Part shown: positions 26,798 to 35,854 of the stretch, in pieces
How the letters are laid out: every line of letters begins with the position of its first letter
Position numbering within the stretch: the first letter of the stretch is position 1
NCBI GenBank assembly: GCA_965183855.1
Contig: CBCYMI010000042.1
Location: forward strand, 23,250 to 87,249
Direction of reading: 5' to 3'
DNA from: CBCYMI01 sp965183855
Lineage (GTDB): Bacteria > Pseudomonadota > Alphaproteobacteria > Caulobacterales > Maricaulaceae
Length of the DNA stretch: 64,000 nt
Translations under genes and position numbers: made by a program
The notes under the pieces: generated by a model
The model's input: only the letters and a program-made list of their open reading frames with translations
The model's database searches: none
Told to the model about the DNA's origin: nothing

Positions 26798-27403
26798 ATG
26801 AAACTCTATTATATATCTGGAAGCTGTGCCTTATCTTGCCATATCGTGCTAAACTGGATTGGAAAACCATATGAAGCAATTTCTGTTCAATATGGAGACC
26901 CAGAACTTTTAAAAGTCAATCCTCTCGGAATGGTGCCTGCCCTTATCGATCATGATTTACCCCCTATGTCCCAAAATAGTGCCATTTTAAAATATCTCTC
27001 AGAAAAATATCCAGAAAAAAAACTTGGAGCAGATGATATCACAGAATCTTATCAAATTAATTATTGGTCAGCCTTCTTAACAGGCGATTTACATCCAGCC
27101 TATTATCCTTTTTACGCACCTAATCGCTATATTGATCGAGAAGAAATCGACCCCCAATTAATCAAGGAGATTAAAAGTGCAGCAAAAAAACGTATTCATA
27201 AATTCCTTTCATTTATAAATCAGCATTTGGAAAACAAAATCTGGATGATTGGTGATCGACGAACCATCATTGATGCGTATACTTTTGCCATTATTCGCTG
27301 GTCCATGCCTTTAAATGACTTCAATCATTTAAAAAAATATGCTAGCTTTATGCTCGAAGATGAAGGGGTTCAAAACGCAATGAAGGAACAAGAGCTTCTA
27401 TAA
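26798..27403 (+). CDS. Glutathione S-transferase family protein
   Basis: A 201-residue GST. The N-terminal thioredoxin-like domain starts MKLYYISGSCALSCHIVLNW with the beta-class style Ser/Cys region near residues 8-14, then VNPLGMVPALIDHDLP with the cis-Pro, and NSAILKYLSEKYPEKKLG, the glutathione Glu/Ser site. The C-terminal helical domain holds GDRRTIIDAYTFAIIRW, the usual GDxxTxADAY motif. It probably conjugates or reduces electrophiles with glutathione; the substrate is unknown. It lies just upstream of thiC without an obvious link. Confidence 0.92.
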   Translation: MKLYYISGSCALSCHIVLNWIGKPYEAISVQYGDPELLKVNPLGMVPALIDHDLPPMSQNSAILKYLSEKYPEKKLGADDITESYQINYWSAFLTGDLHPAYYPFYAPNRYIDREEIDPQLIKEIKSAAKKRIHKFLSFINQHLENKIWMIGDRRTIIDAYTFAIIRWSMPLNDFNHLKKYASFMLEDEGVQNAMKEQELL

Positions 27404-27474
27404 AGGAAATCCTCTTTATAAATAAATAGGTTTTTATCCATAAAACAAACGTATACATTACAGAAAGAAACTCT

Positions 27475-29310
27475 ATGATGAAATATGAGGCTGAGAATTT
27501 AACATCCGAAACCAAATGCGAACATAAGACTCAACCCGAGTGTGAATCCCAAAACAAATCGGGAATAGAAACAACCCTTACCATAGGTGCGCTTCCAGCT
27601 TCAGAAAAAATCTATCTTTCTCCTGAGAAATTTCCAGATCTTAAAATTCCTTTTCGTGAGATTACATTAAACGATCCTATCTTACCCAAGCTTAGATTAT
27701 ATGATACCTCTGGTTCTTATACCGAATCAAAAGGACAGATCGATATTCGAAAAGGAATTGATCGCACACAAAGAAATACATGGATAAATCAATACACAAA
27801 TGTTCAAACCTATCAAGGAAGGGAACTCAAACAAGAAGATAATATGGCTTCTGAACATACCCTGACAGAATACTTTCCTATAAAGTATCATCCTCTTAAA
27901 AAAATGGACACAAAACAAGAAACACCTTTTACACAATATGAATTAGCAAAAGCTGGAATAATTACAAAAGAGATGATCTATGTTGCGTTTAGAGAGAACC
28001 TAGGTAGACAAAAAGCTCTTAAAGAGTTGCAACATCAAACGCAAAATCAAAATGAATTGCCTCTCGAATATTACCAATTAATTACGCCTGAATTTGTTCG
28101 TTGTGAAATTGCAAAAGGACGTGCCATTATTCCTGCAAATATTAATCACCCAGAACTGGAACCCATGATTATAGGACGTAATTTTCTGGTTAAAATTAAT
28201 GCTAATATCGGAGCATCCTCTTTAAAATGCTCTGTTGAAGACGAAGTTGAAAAAATGGTTTGGGCATTACGCTGGGGGGCAGATACCATTATGGATTTAT
28301 CAACTGGAAAAAACATCCATAATATCCGTGAATGGATCATTAGAAATTGCCCAGCGCCTCTTGGCACAGTCCCTATCTATCAGGCTCTCGAAAAAGTCAA
28401 AGGGGAGGTAAGAAACCTTGATTGGGAAGTGATGAAAGACACACTGATTGAGCAATGTGAACAAGGTGTTGATTATTTTACGATCCATGCAGGCGTACGA
28501 TTAAGTCATATCCCTCTTGCGCAAAAACGAATTACCAAAATCGTTTCAAGAGGAGGCTCTATAATGGCAAAATGGTGTATGGATTATCAAAAAGAAAGTT
28601 TTCTTTATGAACATTTCGAAGATATTTGTGATCTCATGCGTCAATATGATGTCTCCTTTTCTTTAGGAGACGGTCTAAGACCTGGATGTATTGCAGATGC
28701 AAATGATGAAGCACAATTTGCTGAATTAAAAACACTCGGAGAGCTAACAAAACTTGCCTGGAATAAAGGATGCCAGGTTATGATTGAAGGACCAGGTCAT
28801 GTTCCAATGCATAAAATTCAAGAAAATATGGAAAAGCAATTCAAATGGTGTCATGAAGCTCCTTTTTATACATTAGGTCCGCTTGCAACCGATATTGCTC
28901 CTGGATATGATCATATTACCAGTGCAATCGGTGCTGCAATGATTGGATATCAGGGAACCTCTATGCTCTGTTATGTCACACCGAAAGAACATTTGGGACT
29001 GCCAAATCGTGAAGATGTCAAACAAGGTGTGATTGCCTATAAAATTGCAGCGCATTCTGCAGACCTTGCCAAAGGACATCCATCCGCACAAATCCGTGAT
29101 AATGCCTTGTCAAGAGCACGCTATGAATTTCGATGGGAAGATCAGTTTAACCTTTCTCTGGATCCAGATACAGCACGTCAATATCATGATGAAATCCTAC
29201 CTAAACAAGCTCAGAAAACAGCTTCTTATTGCTCAATGTGCGGTCCTAAGTTTTGTTCTATGAAAATCTCACAGGAATTAGATCAATTCATCGAAGAAAA
29301 CTCGGGTTAA
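27475..29310 (+). CDS. thiC: Phosphomethylpyrimidine synthase
   Basis: Radical SAM enzyme that rearranges AIR to HMP-phosphate for thiamine. The 611-residue protein has the proteobacterial N-terminal extension, RGRAIIPANINHPE, the central barrel with NADFIG-like NANIGASSLKCSVEDEVEKM, SLGDGLRPGCIADANDEAQF, and the C-terminal cluster CSMCGPKFCSMKI (Cys-x2-Cys-x4-Cys) that binds the 4Fe-4S cluster. The start MMKYE has two ATGs; the first is taken. No TPP riboswitch is recognisable in the 71 bases upstream, which is unusual because thiC is often under one. Confidence 0.97.
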   Translation: MMKYEAENLTSETKCEHKTQPECESQNKSGIETTLTIGALPASEKIYLSPEKFPDLKIPFREITLNDPILPKLRLYDTSGSYTESKGQIDIRKGIDRTQRNTWINQYTNVQTYQGRELKQEDNMASEHTLTEYFPIKYHPLKKMDTKQETPFTQYELAKAGIITKEMIYVAFRENLGRQKALKELQHQTQNQNELPLEYYQLITPEFVRCEIAKGRAIIPANINHPELEPMIIGRNFLVKINANIGASSLKCSVEDEVEKMVWALRWGADTIMDLSTGKNIHNIREWIIRNCPAPLGTVPIYQALEKVKGEVRNLDWEVMKDTLIEQCEQGVDYFTIHAGVRLSHIPLAQKRITKIVSRGGSIMAKWCMDYQKESFLYEHFEDICDLMRQYDVSFSLGDGLRPGCIADANDEAQFAELKTLGELTKLAWNKGCQVMIEGPGHVPMHKIQENMEKQFKWCHEAPFYTLGPLATDIAPGYDHITSAIGAAMIGYQGTSMLCYVTPKEHLGLPNREDVKQGVIAYKIAAHSADLAKGHPSAQIRDNALSRARYEFRWEDQFNLSLDPDTARQYHDEILPKQAQKTASYCSMCGPKFCSMKISQELDQFIEENSG

Positions 29311-29760
29311 TATCCAAAACCCCAAATTTTTAACCTAATTTTCTCCTTCAGAAAAAGGAAAAATTAATAAACTGCGTTTTAAAAATGTCTGAGCTCTAAT
29401 TTATGATTTAATTAGACAAGCTCTAAACAAGATGTGTTATTAAAATGGCATCTCTTTTGATAAAATACATCCGTATTGCACACGCGCTCTGAAGCAATCA
29501 TAAAAACAAAAACCCTGTTTGGAAACATCCCAAATCAATTAAGTTCAAAACACTATAATACAGTAATGTAGATATGATCGTGAACGCTTCTTAACAGATA
29601 CACACCAAAGATGAAACCCGTGATCTATATGAAAGAGCACCTCATATTTCATGGCATGAATGTTAGATTAACTTACATGGGTTCTATTTATCAGCATTTT
29701 CCAGCCTGTTCTTTCCATTTAGATTTTAAAAACAACTTGCCTCCAGAATAAAGCAATCCT
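29311..29760. other. Gap between thiC and phoB, convergent ends
   Basis: No gene. A weak AT-rich hairpin (TAATTTTCTCCTT / AAAGGAAAAATTA, about 29336-29366) soon after thiC could serve as a terminator; nothing clear was found for the phoB side. Confidence 0.4.
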
Positions 29761-30465
29761 CTATCGGTCTTGGTAATTCTCTCCGAAATCCAGAGCATAT
29801 CCAATTGATCTTACCGTTCGGATCGGATCATAATCTCCTACCTTGTTAATTGCCTTTCTTAACCTTCCTATATGGACATCAACTGTGCGTGCATCAACAT
29901 AAACATCCATTCCCCAAACTGTATTTAATAATTGCTCTCTACTAAAAACACGTTTTGGCTTTTGAATCAAATGTAATAATAATCGATATTCAGTTGGTGC
30001 TAAATGGATCTCTTTACCTGACCTGATAACACGGCAGGTCTCTTGATTTAGAACAATATCTCCATAACTGAGTTTTTTCTCAATAAGACTCTGATTAACA
30101 CGCCTTAATAATGAATGGACTCTGGCAAATAACTCATTCATTGAGAATGGTTTGATAATATAATCATCAGCTCCCGTATTCAAACCATGAATAAGATCTG
30201 TTTCTTCACCTCTTGCCGTTAACATAATAATTGGAATATCAGATAAGGTCTTATCAGCACGTAATTTTCGACAAACCTCAATACCTGAAATCTTGGGGAG
30301 CATCCAATCTAGTAAAATTAAATTAGGAGGTGTTTCCTCTGCACATAAAAGTGCTTCTTCTCCATCTTTTGCAAGACCTACCAGATACCCTTCTTTTTTA
30401 AGATTATAGCTTAACAATGTTGCCAATGCTTCTTCATCTTCAATAATCAGAATTCTGGCTGTCAT
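29761..30465 (-). CDS. phoB: Phosphate regulon response regulator
   Basis: OmpR-type response regulator. The receiver domain starts MTARILIIEDEEALA; phosphoacceptor D53 is in LILLDWMLP, then IIMLTARGEE and the switch Lys in DDYIIKPF. The C-terminal winged helix carries the recognition region REQLLNTVWGMDVYVDARTVDVHIGRLRKAI. ATG 30465 is used; a longer frame from 30486 adds MQDMERI, and GGAAAGA is well placed for the shorter start. It is last in the pst-phoU-phoB unit and paired with PhoR, encoded at the other end of the cluster. It is expected to bind the Pho box at 35344-35361. Confidence 0.96.
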   Translation of the reverse strand: MTARILIIEDEEALATLLSYNLKKEGYLVGLAKDGEEALLCAEETPPNLILLDWMLPKISGIEVCRKLRADKTLSDIPIIMLTARGEETDLIHGLNTGADDYIIKPFSMNELFARVHSLLRRVNQSLIEKKLSYGDIVLNQETCRVIRSGKEIHLAPTEYRLLLHLIQKPKRVFSREQLLNTVWGMDVYVDARTVDVHIGRLRKAINKVGDYDPIRTVRSIGYALDFGENYQDR

Positions 30466-30504
30466 TATTCTTTCCATGTCTTGCACAGGATTTTAATCAT
30501 TTTT

Positions 30505-31200
30505 TTAAAACCGTTTTGTTAACCCATCCTGTTTTGGACGCTCATGCGCCATATTCTCTCCAGTTACAAGATAATGGACAACTTCTGCGATATTGGTTGC
30601 ATGATCGCCAATACGTTCTAGATTCTTGGCAACAAATAAAAAATGAGCACAAACAGAAATCGTTCTTGGATCTTCCATCATATAGGTCAATAATTCACGA
30701 AATAGACTATTATAGTGCTCATCGACTTCTTCATCACGAAACCAAACATTAACAGCAAGCTCAACAGATGTTCGACTATAGGAATCTAGAACATCCTTGA
30801 GCTGACGTACCACCAACATTCCCATATGTTCCATGCTTCTTGTTAACCCAATCGTCTCAAGCCTGCTTAATAATAAGGTTCGTTTTGCAATATTTTTTGA
30901 TAAATCTGCGATTCTTTCCAAATCTGTGGCAATCTTAAGTGCTGAAATTGTCGCTCTTAAATCCGATGCCATGGGCTGTCTAAGCGCAAACATTCGAATA
31001 ACATCCCGCTCAAGTTCTTTTTGCAAATTATCAACATCATCATCCCTTGCAATAACATTCTCGGCTAAAGGAACATCACGATTAACAAATGCTTTTACAA
31101 CATCAGAAACCATTGCCTCTGCCATTCCACCAAGCCCCGCAATCTCTGAAGAAAGTCGCTCTAATTCTTCACCAAAAGATTTAACTGTATGTTCTGTCAT
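30505..31200 (-). CDS. phoU: Phosphate transport regulator PhoU
   Basis: All-helical protein of two homologous three-helix bundles, each with a metal-binding signature. The first half has LGGMAEAMVSDVVKAFVNRD and ARDDDVDNLQKELERDVIRMF; the second has WFRDEEVDEHYNSLFRELL with LERIGDHATNIAEVVHYLV at the end. PhoU restrains PhoR when Pst is transporting phosphate. It starts at ATG 31200, behind GGATAGG, rather than 31218, which would run into pstB. It lies 10 bases after pstB. Confidence 0.96.
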   Translation of the reverse strand: MTEHTVKSFGEELERLSSEIAGLGGMAEAMVSDVVKAFVNRDVPLAENVIARDDDVDNLQKELERDVIRMFALRQPMASDLRATISALKIATDLERIADLSKNIAKRTLLLSRLETIGLTRSMEHMGMLVVRQLKDVLDSYSRTSVELAVNVWFRDEEVDEHYNSLFRELLTYMMEDPRTISVCAHFLFVAKNLERIGDHATNIAEVVHYLVTGENMAHERPKQDGLTKRF

Positions 31201-31210
31201 TAAACCTATC

Positions 31211-32092
31211 CTATCCAAAACGTCCTGTGATATAATCCTGTGTTTTCTGATCTTTTGGATTTGTAAAAATATCTTCCGTTAAACCAGATTCGATTAAAAA
31301 ACCCATATGAAAAAAAGCTGTCTTTTGAGATACACGAGCAGCTTGAGCCATTGAATGCGTTACAATAATAATACAATAATTCTCACGCAATTCATCAATT
31401 AACTCTTCAATAATAGCGGTTGCAATTGGATCCAAAGCAGAACAAGGCTCATCCATCAAAATAACTTCTGGATTAACCGCAATTGCGCGCGCAATCACAA
31501 GTCTTTGCTGTTGACCTCCAGATAATCCTGTTCCTGGTTGTTTTAACCGATCAGACACTTCTTTCCATAAACCTGCACGTTTTAAACTGTTTTCGACAAT
31601 ATAATCGAGCTCTTCTCTTGTATTTGCAATCCCATGTATTCTAGGACCATAAGCAACATTATCATAAATGCTTTTTGGAAATGGATTTGGTTTTTGAAAA
31701 ACCATACCAACCCGAGCCCTTAAAACAACAGGATCAACAGAGCGACTATAAATATCACTTCCGTCAATATTAACCTCCCCTTTAACCTTACATTGGTCAA
31801 TTGTGTCATTCATGCGGTTAATACATCGAAGAAAAGTTGACTTTCCACATCCTGAAGGACCGATCAGAGATGTTACGCTTCTGTCTGGAATATCAATCGA
31901 GACATTAAACAATGCCTGCTTTTCATCATAAAAAACAGACACATCCCGTGCAGATACTTTAATATCTCTGTTTGAAGCCATAACAGAGGTTTCTTTTATA
32001 CTTTCTTGTACAGGAGACTCTATCACCATTTTCTGAACCTTTTCTTCATTTCTAACTATATCCAGTTCTACTCTATCTTCTTGCATCACCAT
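31211..32092 (-). CDS. pstB: Phosphate ABC transporter ATP-binding protein
   Basis: ATPase of the high-affinity PstSCAB importer: Walker A GPSGCGKSTFLRCINRMND, Q-loop VGMVFQKPNPFPKSIYDNVA, signature LSGGQQQRLVIARAIA, Walker B VILMDEPCSALDP, H-loop IVTHSM. At 293 residues it has an N-terminal extension of about 35 residues before the core begins at IKVSARDVSVFY; an internal start (for instance at MASNRD) is possible. It overlaps pstA by 7 bases and precedes phoU. Confidence 0.96.
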   Translation of the reverse strand: MVMQEDRVELDIVRNEEKVQKMVIESPVQESIKETSVMASNRDIKVSARDVSVFYDEKQALFNVSIDIPDRSVTSLIGPSGCGKSTFLRCINRMNDTIDQCKVKGEVNIDGSDIYSRSVDPVVLRARVGMVFQKPNPFPKSIYDNVAYGPRIHGIANTREELDYIVENSLKRAGLWKEVSDRLKQPGTGLSGGQQQRLVIARAIAVNPEVILMDEPCSALDPIATAIIEELIDELRENYCIIIVTHSMAQAARVSQKTAFFHMGFLIESGLTEDIFTNPKDQKTQDYITGRFG

Positions 32093-33888
32093 CTCCGTTC
32101 AAATTTTCTTCTTAAATAAACGGCCAATAAATTCAAAATAATAACCATTAATAAAAGCACTAATATCGCAGCTGCGGTTCTTTGTTCAAATGCTCTTTCC
32201 GCAGAATCAGACCATATATAAACTTGTACAGGCATCACAGTTGAAGCAGAAACAAAACTCTCTGAAACATGAGACGCCGATTGCCAAAGACCAGATAAAA
32301 AATTACCAGCTTCAGAAAATTCAGTAATAAAAGGTGGTAAATCCGCAATAAAAGCAACCATGCCAATCATCAATAAAGGAGCCGTCTCTCCCATAGCCTG
32401 AGCCAGACCAATAATCGAACCTGTCATAATACCTGGTAAAGCCAAAGGAAGAACATGTCCAAATACAGTTTGTACTTTAGACGCTCCAATCCCTAATGCC
32501 GCCTCTCTAATAGAAAGAGGAACCGCTTTAATTGCAACGCGAGATGAAATAATAATCGTTGGCAAAGTCATTAAAGATAAAACAATTCCTCCAATTAATG
32601 GCGTTGATCTTGGCAAATGTATAAAATTAATAAAAATAGCCGCTCCCAAAAGACCAAATACAATGGATGGAACCGCAGCCAGATTATTAATATTAACTTC
32701 CAGAATATCTGTTATACGATTCTTAGGAGCAAATTCTTCTAAATAAACAGCCGCACCAACACCAATTGGAATCGCCAGCCCCATTGTTACAATAATCGTC
32801 ATAACAGAGCCCCAAAAAGCCGCTGCAATTCCTGCAAGTTCAGGCTCTTTCGAATTTGCATTCAAAAATAAATACCGATTAAAAACTTTTTTAACCATTC
32901 CTCTTTCTTTAAATGTTTCTAGCCAAATAATCTGTTGATCAGAAAATCGTCTGTTTGCTTCTGGTTTTTTTATTTCTATCAATTCCCATTTTCCTGAAGG
33001 AATCGACCATGTTTCTGAACGCTCCTTCATTCCTTGATTAACCAATTTAGAGTTGTCCATAATGTTTTTCTTATCATAATCTTTGTTCAAACTGCCAAAT
33101 GGTAATAAAACGAGTCCCGTCGCATGATCCTGTGCAAGATAATTGAGCTTAACAATACCTCCTTTGACCTTTATTAAAAAACTGGGCATTGTTTTAGTTA
33201 ATTCTGTTTCTTTTAAAGATTTCAACTTTTGAATATCAGAATTTTCTTGCCATTTATTTTGATCCTCGGATTGTTCAATAATCTGATCCATTAATTCTGA
33301 AAACGAAGAACTGGAAATTTGGATATAAACGGGAGATTTATAGCTTCCTTCTCCTTTTAATGACATGTTTATTTCTGTCTTCGGAGCATGTTCAATATAT
33401 GTTTCACTTCTGCTCTTAAGATATAATTCTGCATGATCGGATACAGGCATGGAAAATTGATATTTCTGACCAATCAAATCAGGATTTTTAACAACTTTTT
33501 TTAAAAGAGAAGATGTATTAATCGATGCATATAAATTAAATAAAGCCCTTAATTCTGTTCTTGACTGAACTTCTGGGAATTCTTCTTGAAAGGCATTTCT
33601 TAAAATTGCACCATAATTCCCTCTTCTTATACTCGCTTCTGTTTTTGTTCCTTTAGGATCTGCAGAGACAGGATCTAAATATAGATCAAATGTATATTCA
33701 TATGTCCAAAAAGCCTGCCATCCCTGCTGAACAATTCTGGATATTAAAATAAAAAGTGCAAGAACAGCAAAACCAATTGCAATCATGGAACATAGTTTAA
33801 AAACCATCTCTGATTTATAACGTTTTGCCAAACGTTTTTCTACAATCTCACGAATAGGAGGCGTTTTTTTATTAACAATATCAGTCAT
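32086..33888 (-). CDS. pstA: Phosphate ABC transporter permease PstA, long form
   Basis: Inner-membrane permease of about 600 residues, twice the E. coli length. A first helix (about 33-55) is followed by roughly 300 periplasmic residues (DUF3333-like region of alphaproteobacterial PstA), then the permease core from about residue 360 with AAFWGSVMTIIVTMGLAIPIG, the EAAL-type coupling loop REAALGIGASKVQTVFGHVLPLALPG, and five to six helices. ATG 33888 (MTDIV) is chosen behind GAGAAAAAT; it overlaps the pstC end by 8 bases. The periplasmic part may contact the binding protein. Confidence 0.93.
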   Translation of the reverse strand: MTDIVNKKTPPIREIVEKRLAKRYKSEMVFKLCSMIAIGFAVLALFILISRIVQQGWQAFWTYEYTFDLYLDPVSADPKGTKTEASIRRGNYGAILRNAFQEEFPEVQSRTELRALFNLYASINTSSLLKKVVKNPDLIGQKYQFSMPVSDHAELYLKSRSETYIEHAPKTEINMSLKGEGSYKSPVYIQISSSSFSELMDQIIEQSEDQNKWQENSDIQKLKSLKETELTKTMPSFLIKVKGGIVKLNYLAQDHATGLVLLPFGSLNKDYDKKNIMDNSKLVNQGMKERSETWSIPSGKWELIEIKKPEANRRFSDQQIIWLETFKERGMVKKVFNRYLFLNANSKEPELAGIAAAFWGSVMTIIVTMGLAIPIGVGAAVYLEEFAPKNRITDILEVNINNLAAVPSIVFGLLGAAIFINFIHLPRSTPLIGGIVLSLMTLPTIIISSRVAIKAVPLSIREAALGIGASKVQTVFGHVLPLALPGIMTGSIIGLAQAMGETAPLLMIGMVAFIADLPPFITEFSEAGNFLSGLWQSASHVSESFVSASTVMPVQVYIWSDSAERAFEQRTAAAILVLLLMVIILNLLAVYLRRKFERRW

Positions 33889-35257
33889 ATTTTTCTCGAT
33901 ACTTTCGTTCAATTTGAAGAGCAATCACATTTAGAACCAATGTAAAAAAGAATAAAACCAGCCCTAGGGCAAAAGCAGAAAGTGTCTTGGGGCTATCAAA
34001 AGCATCATCTCCTGTAATCAATGCAACAATCTGTACCGTGATTGTTGTTACACTATCAAGAGGGTTTGCCGTAATATTAGCTGCCTGACCTGCCGCCATC
34101 ACAACAATCATCGTTTCTCCAACGGCTCTTGATACTGCCAAAAGCAATGCGCCAATAATACCAGGAAGGGCGGCTGGAAAAACAACCCCTTTAACCGTTT
34201 CTGATTTGGTAGAACCCAATGCATAAGAACCATCCCTTAAACTCTGAGGAACCGCATGAATAATATCATCAGACAGAGAAGAAACAAAAGGAATAATCAT
34301 AAGCCCCATCACAACACCTGCCGATAATGCATTGCGTGATGATGCTTCTATTCCAACAGATTCTGCGAGATTTCTAACCAAAGGAGCAATTGTTAAAGCT
34401 GCAAAAAAGCCATACACAACGGTTGGAATTCCTGCCAATATTTCCAAAATAGGTTTAATATATTTTCTTGCCCCTCTGCTGGCATATTCTGAAAGGTAAA
34501 TTGCCGAAAAAAGACCAACAGGACCTGCAACAAAAAGTGCGATTAAAGTAATTAGACTCGTTCCATAAAAAAGCGGAACAGCACCAAAAGCACCTTTTTG
34601 TCCAATTTGATCTTCCCTTAAAGCAGTTTGTGGAGACCATTGCGTTCCAAAAAGAAAATCAAGTAGGTTGACATGGTCAAAAAACTTAAGACTTTCCCAA
34701 AACAAGGAGATAAAAATACCTATGGTTGTGACAATTGCAATAAAAGAACAAAGAATTAACAGGCTTAGCAAATATCGTTCAACAAAAACACGTGCCCGAA
34801 ACGCTTTCTTGATTCTAAAAAAAGCCCAAATTCCAAATCCTAAAGCTAAAATAATAGTTAAAACGCCAACCATAAGATGAATTCTATCTACCATTTCGGA
34901 GATATAATTGATAACAGAATCCATGTTTGGATCTCTGTTTATAATATTGGTTTTTATAATGATGTTTGCTTTGCTTAACATTTCCTGCTTTGTTAGCCCT
35001 GTACCCTCAAGATAAGAAAGCGGAAAAAAAAGAGAAACAAGTTTATTAACAATAAAAGAATTTAAAAATTGGTATCCTAATAAAAAAATGAGACCAGGAA
35101 TTAATACCCAAAATGCAACAAATCTTCCATGATAAATAGGCAAAGAATGCATTTTCTGCTTTTGATCAATATTCTTTATATAAAAAACAGCTTTCTTTTT
35201 CCCGATATAGTAAAACAGAAAAGAAACTGAAATCAATAAAAGCAATAATAATGCCAT
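33881..35257 (-). CDS. pstC: Phosphate ABC transporter permease PstC, long form
   Basis: A 458-residue permease. Two or three extra N-terminal helices (first about residues 1-15, then 45-65 and 135-160) precede the core. The core contains FGAVPLFYGTSLITLIALFVAGPVG and the ABC coupling loop RDGSYALGSTKSETVKGVVFPAALPGIIG. It is the first gene of the transport unit and lies directly downstream of a Pho box. The gene for the binding protein PstS, normally next to it, is not in this window, so it must be elsewhere or replaced. Confidence 0.94.
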   Translation of the reverse strand: MALLLLLLISVSFLFYYIGKKKAVFYIKNIDQKQKMHSLPIYHGRFVAFWVLIPGLIFLLGYQFLNSFIVNKLVSLFFPLSYLEGTGLTKQEMLSKANIIIKTNIINRDPNMDSVINYISEMVDRIHLMVGVLTIILALGFGIWAFFRIKKAFRARVFVERYLLSLLILCSFIAIVTTIGIFISLFWESLKFFDHVNLLDFLFGTQWSPQTALREDQIGQKGAFGAVPLFYGTSLITLIALFVAGPVGLFSAIYLSEYASRGARKYIKPILEILAGIPTVVYGFFAALTIAPLVRNLAESVGIEASSRNALSAGVVMGLMIIPFVSSLSDDIIHAVPQSLRDGSYALGSTKSETVKGVVFPAALPGIIGALLLAVSRAVGETMIVVMAAGQAANITANPLDSVTTITVQIVALITGDDAFDSPKTLSAFALGLVLFFFTLVLNVIALQIERKYREKYD

Positions 35258-35854
35258 TTATATCCCCTTACAAAGGTCCAAGCTCTCAAACCTGAACGAA
35301 TATGTACAGCCTAATTTTTTATATATGCTTATAAAGACAATTTGTAACAGTTATATGACAAAAGCAAAATCTTATAAAATTTTATGAATAAACCCATTTA
35401 TAAATATAAAATCCGAGTGCTGATTTCAGGTTATCAAAACCTTCTGTATTTTATGATTTTCCGATATTTAAAAAAATCTCCCTTAAAAACCCTCTATACG
35501 CTATTCGTAAATGATCATAAAATTCTGAAAGACCAAATTTAGAAAAGCCTAAAGCAAATCTATCTTATGTTGAAACAAGAATGGTTCACAAAATAGATAT
35601 GTTTTTTAATTTAGAAATAAATCATATTGTTTGCGTGATAAAAAAACCAAAAACGCAATTGAAACCAATAAAACAATATATCAATTCATTAAATGGGATA
35701 GCCCTTAAAACAATCCTAAATCAGCATTGATTTCAGGGTCTATTATTCTTGGTATAATTTGTGCACTCATACACTTTAAGTGAAAATGATTTAGGCTTGA
35801 TTGTTTTTATATAAACTTCCGTTAATAACTCTAATTTTAAACCAGAATACAATA
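35258..35854. other. phoR-pstC gap, promoter region, no pstS
   Basis: A 600-base stretch between phoR and pstC, both on the minus strand. The part next to pstC holds the Pho box promoter. The remainder has no open frame longer than about 22 codons and no trace of a PstS-like protein was recognised. Confidence 0.55.
35328..35361 (-). promoter_or_regulatory. Pho box and -10 element of the pst operon
   Basis: Minus strand 35361-35344 reads TTGTCAT-ATAA-CTGTTAC, two 7-base PhoB half-sites spaced by four A/T bases, close to the consensus CTGTCAT-A(A/T)A(A/T)-CTGTCAY. Ten bases further is TATAAG (35333-35328) as -10, the spacing expected where the Pho box replaces a -35. It lies about 87 bases before pstC. 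PhoB~P would activate here under phosphate limitation. Confidence 0.85.
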
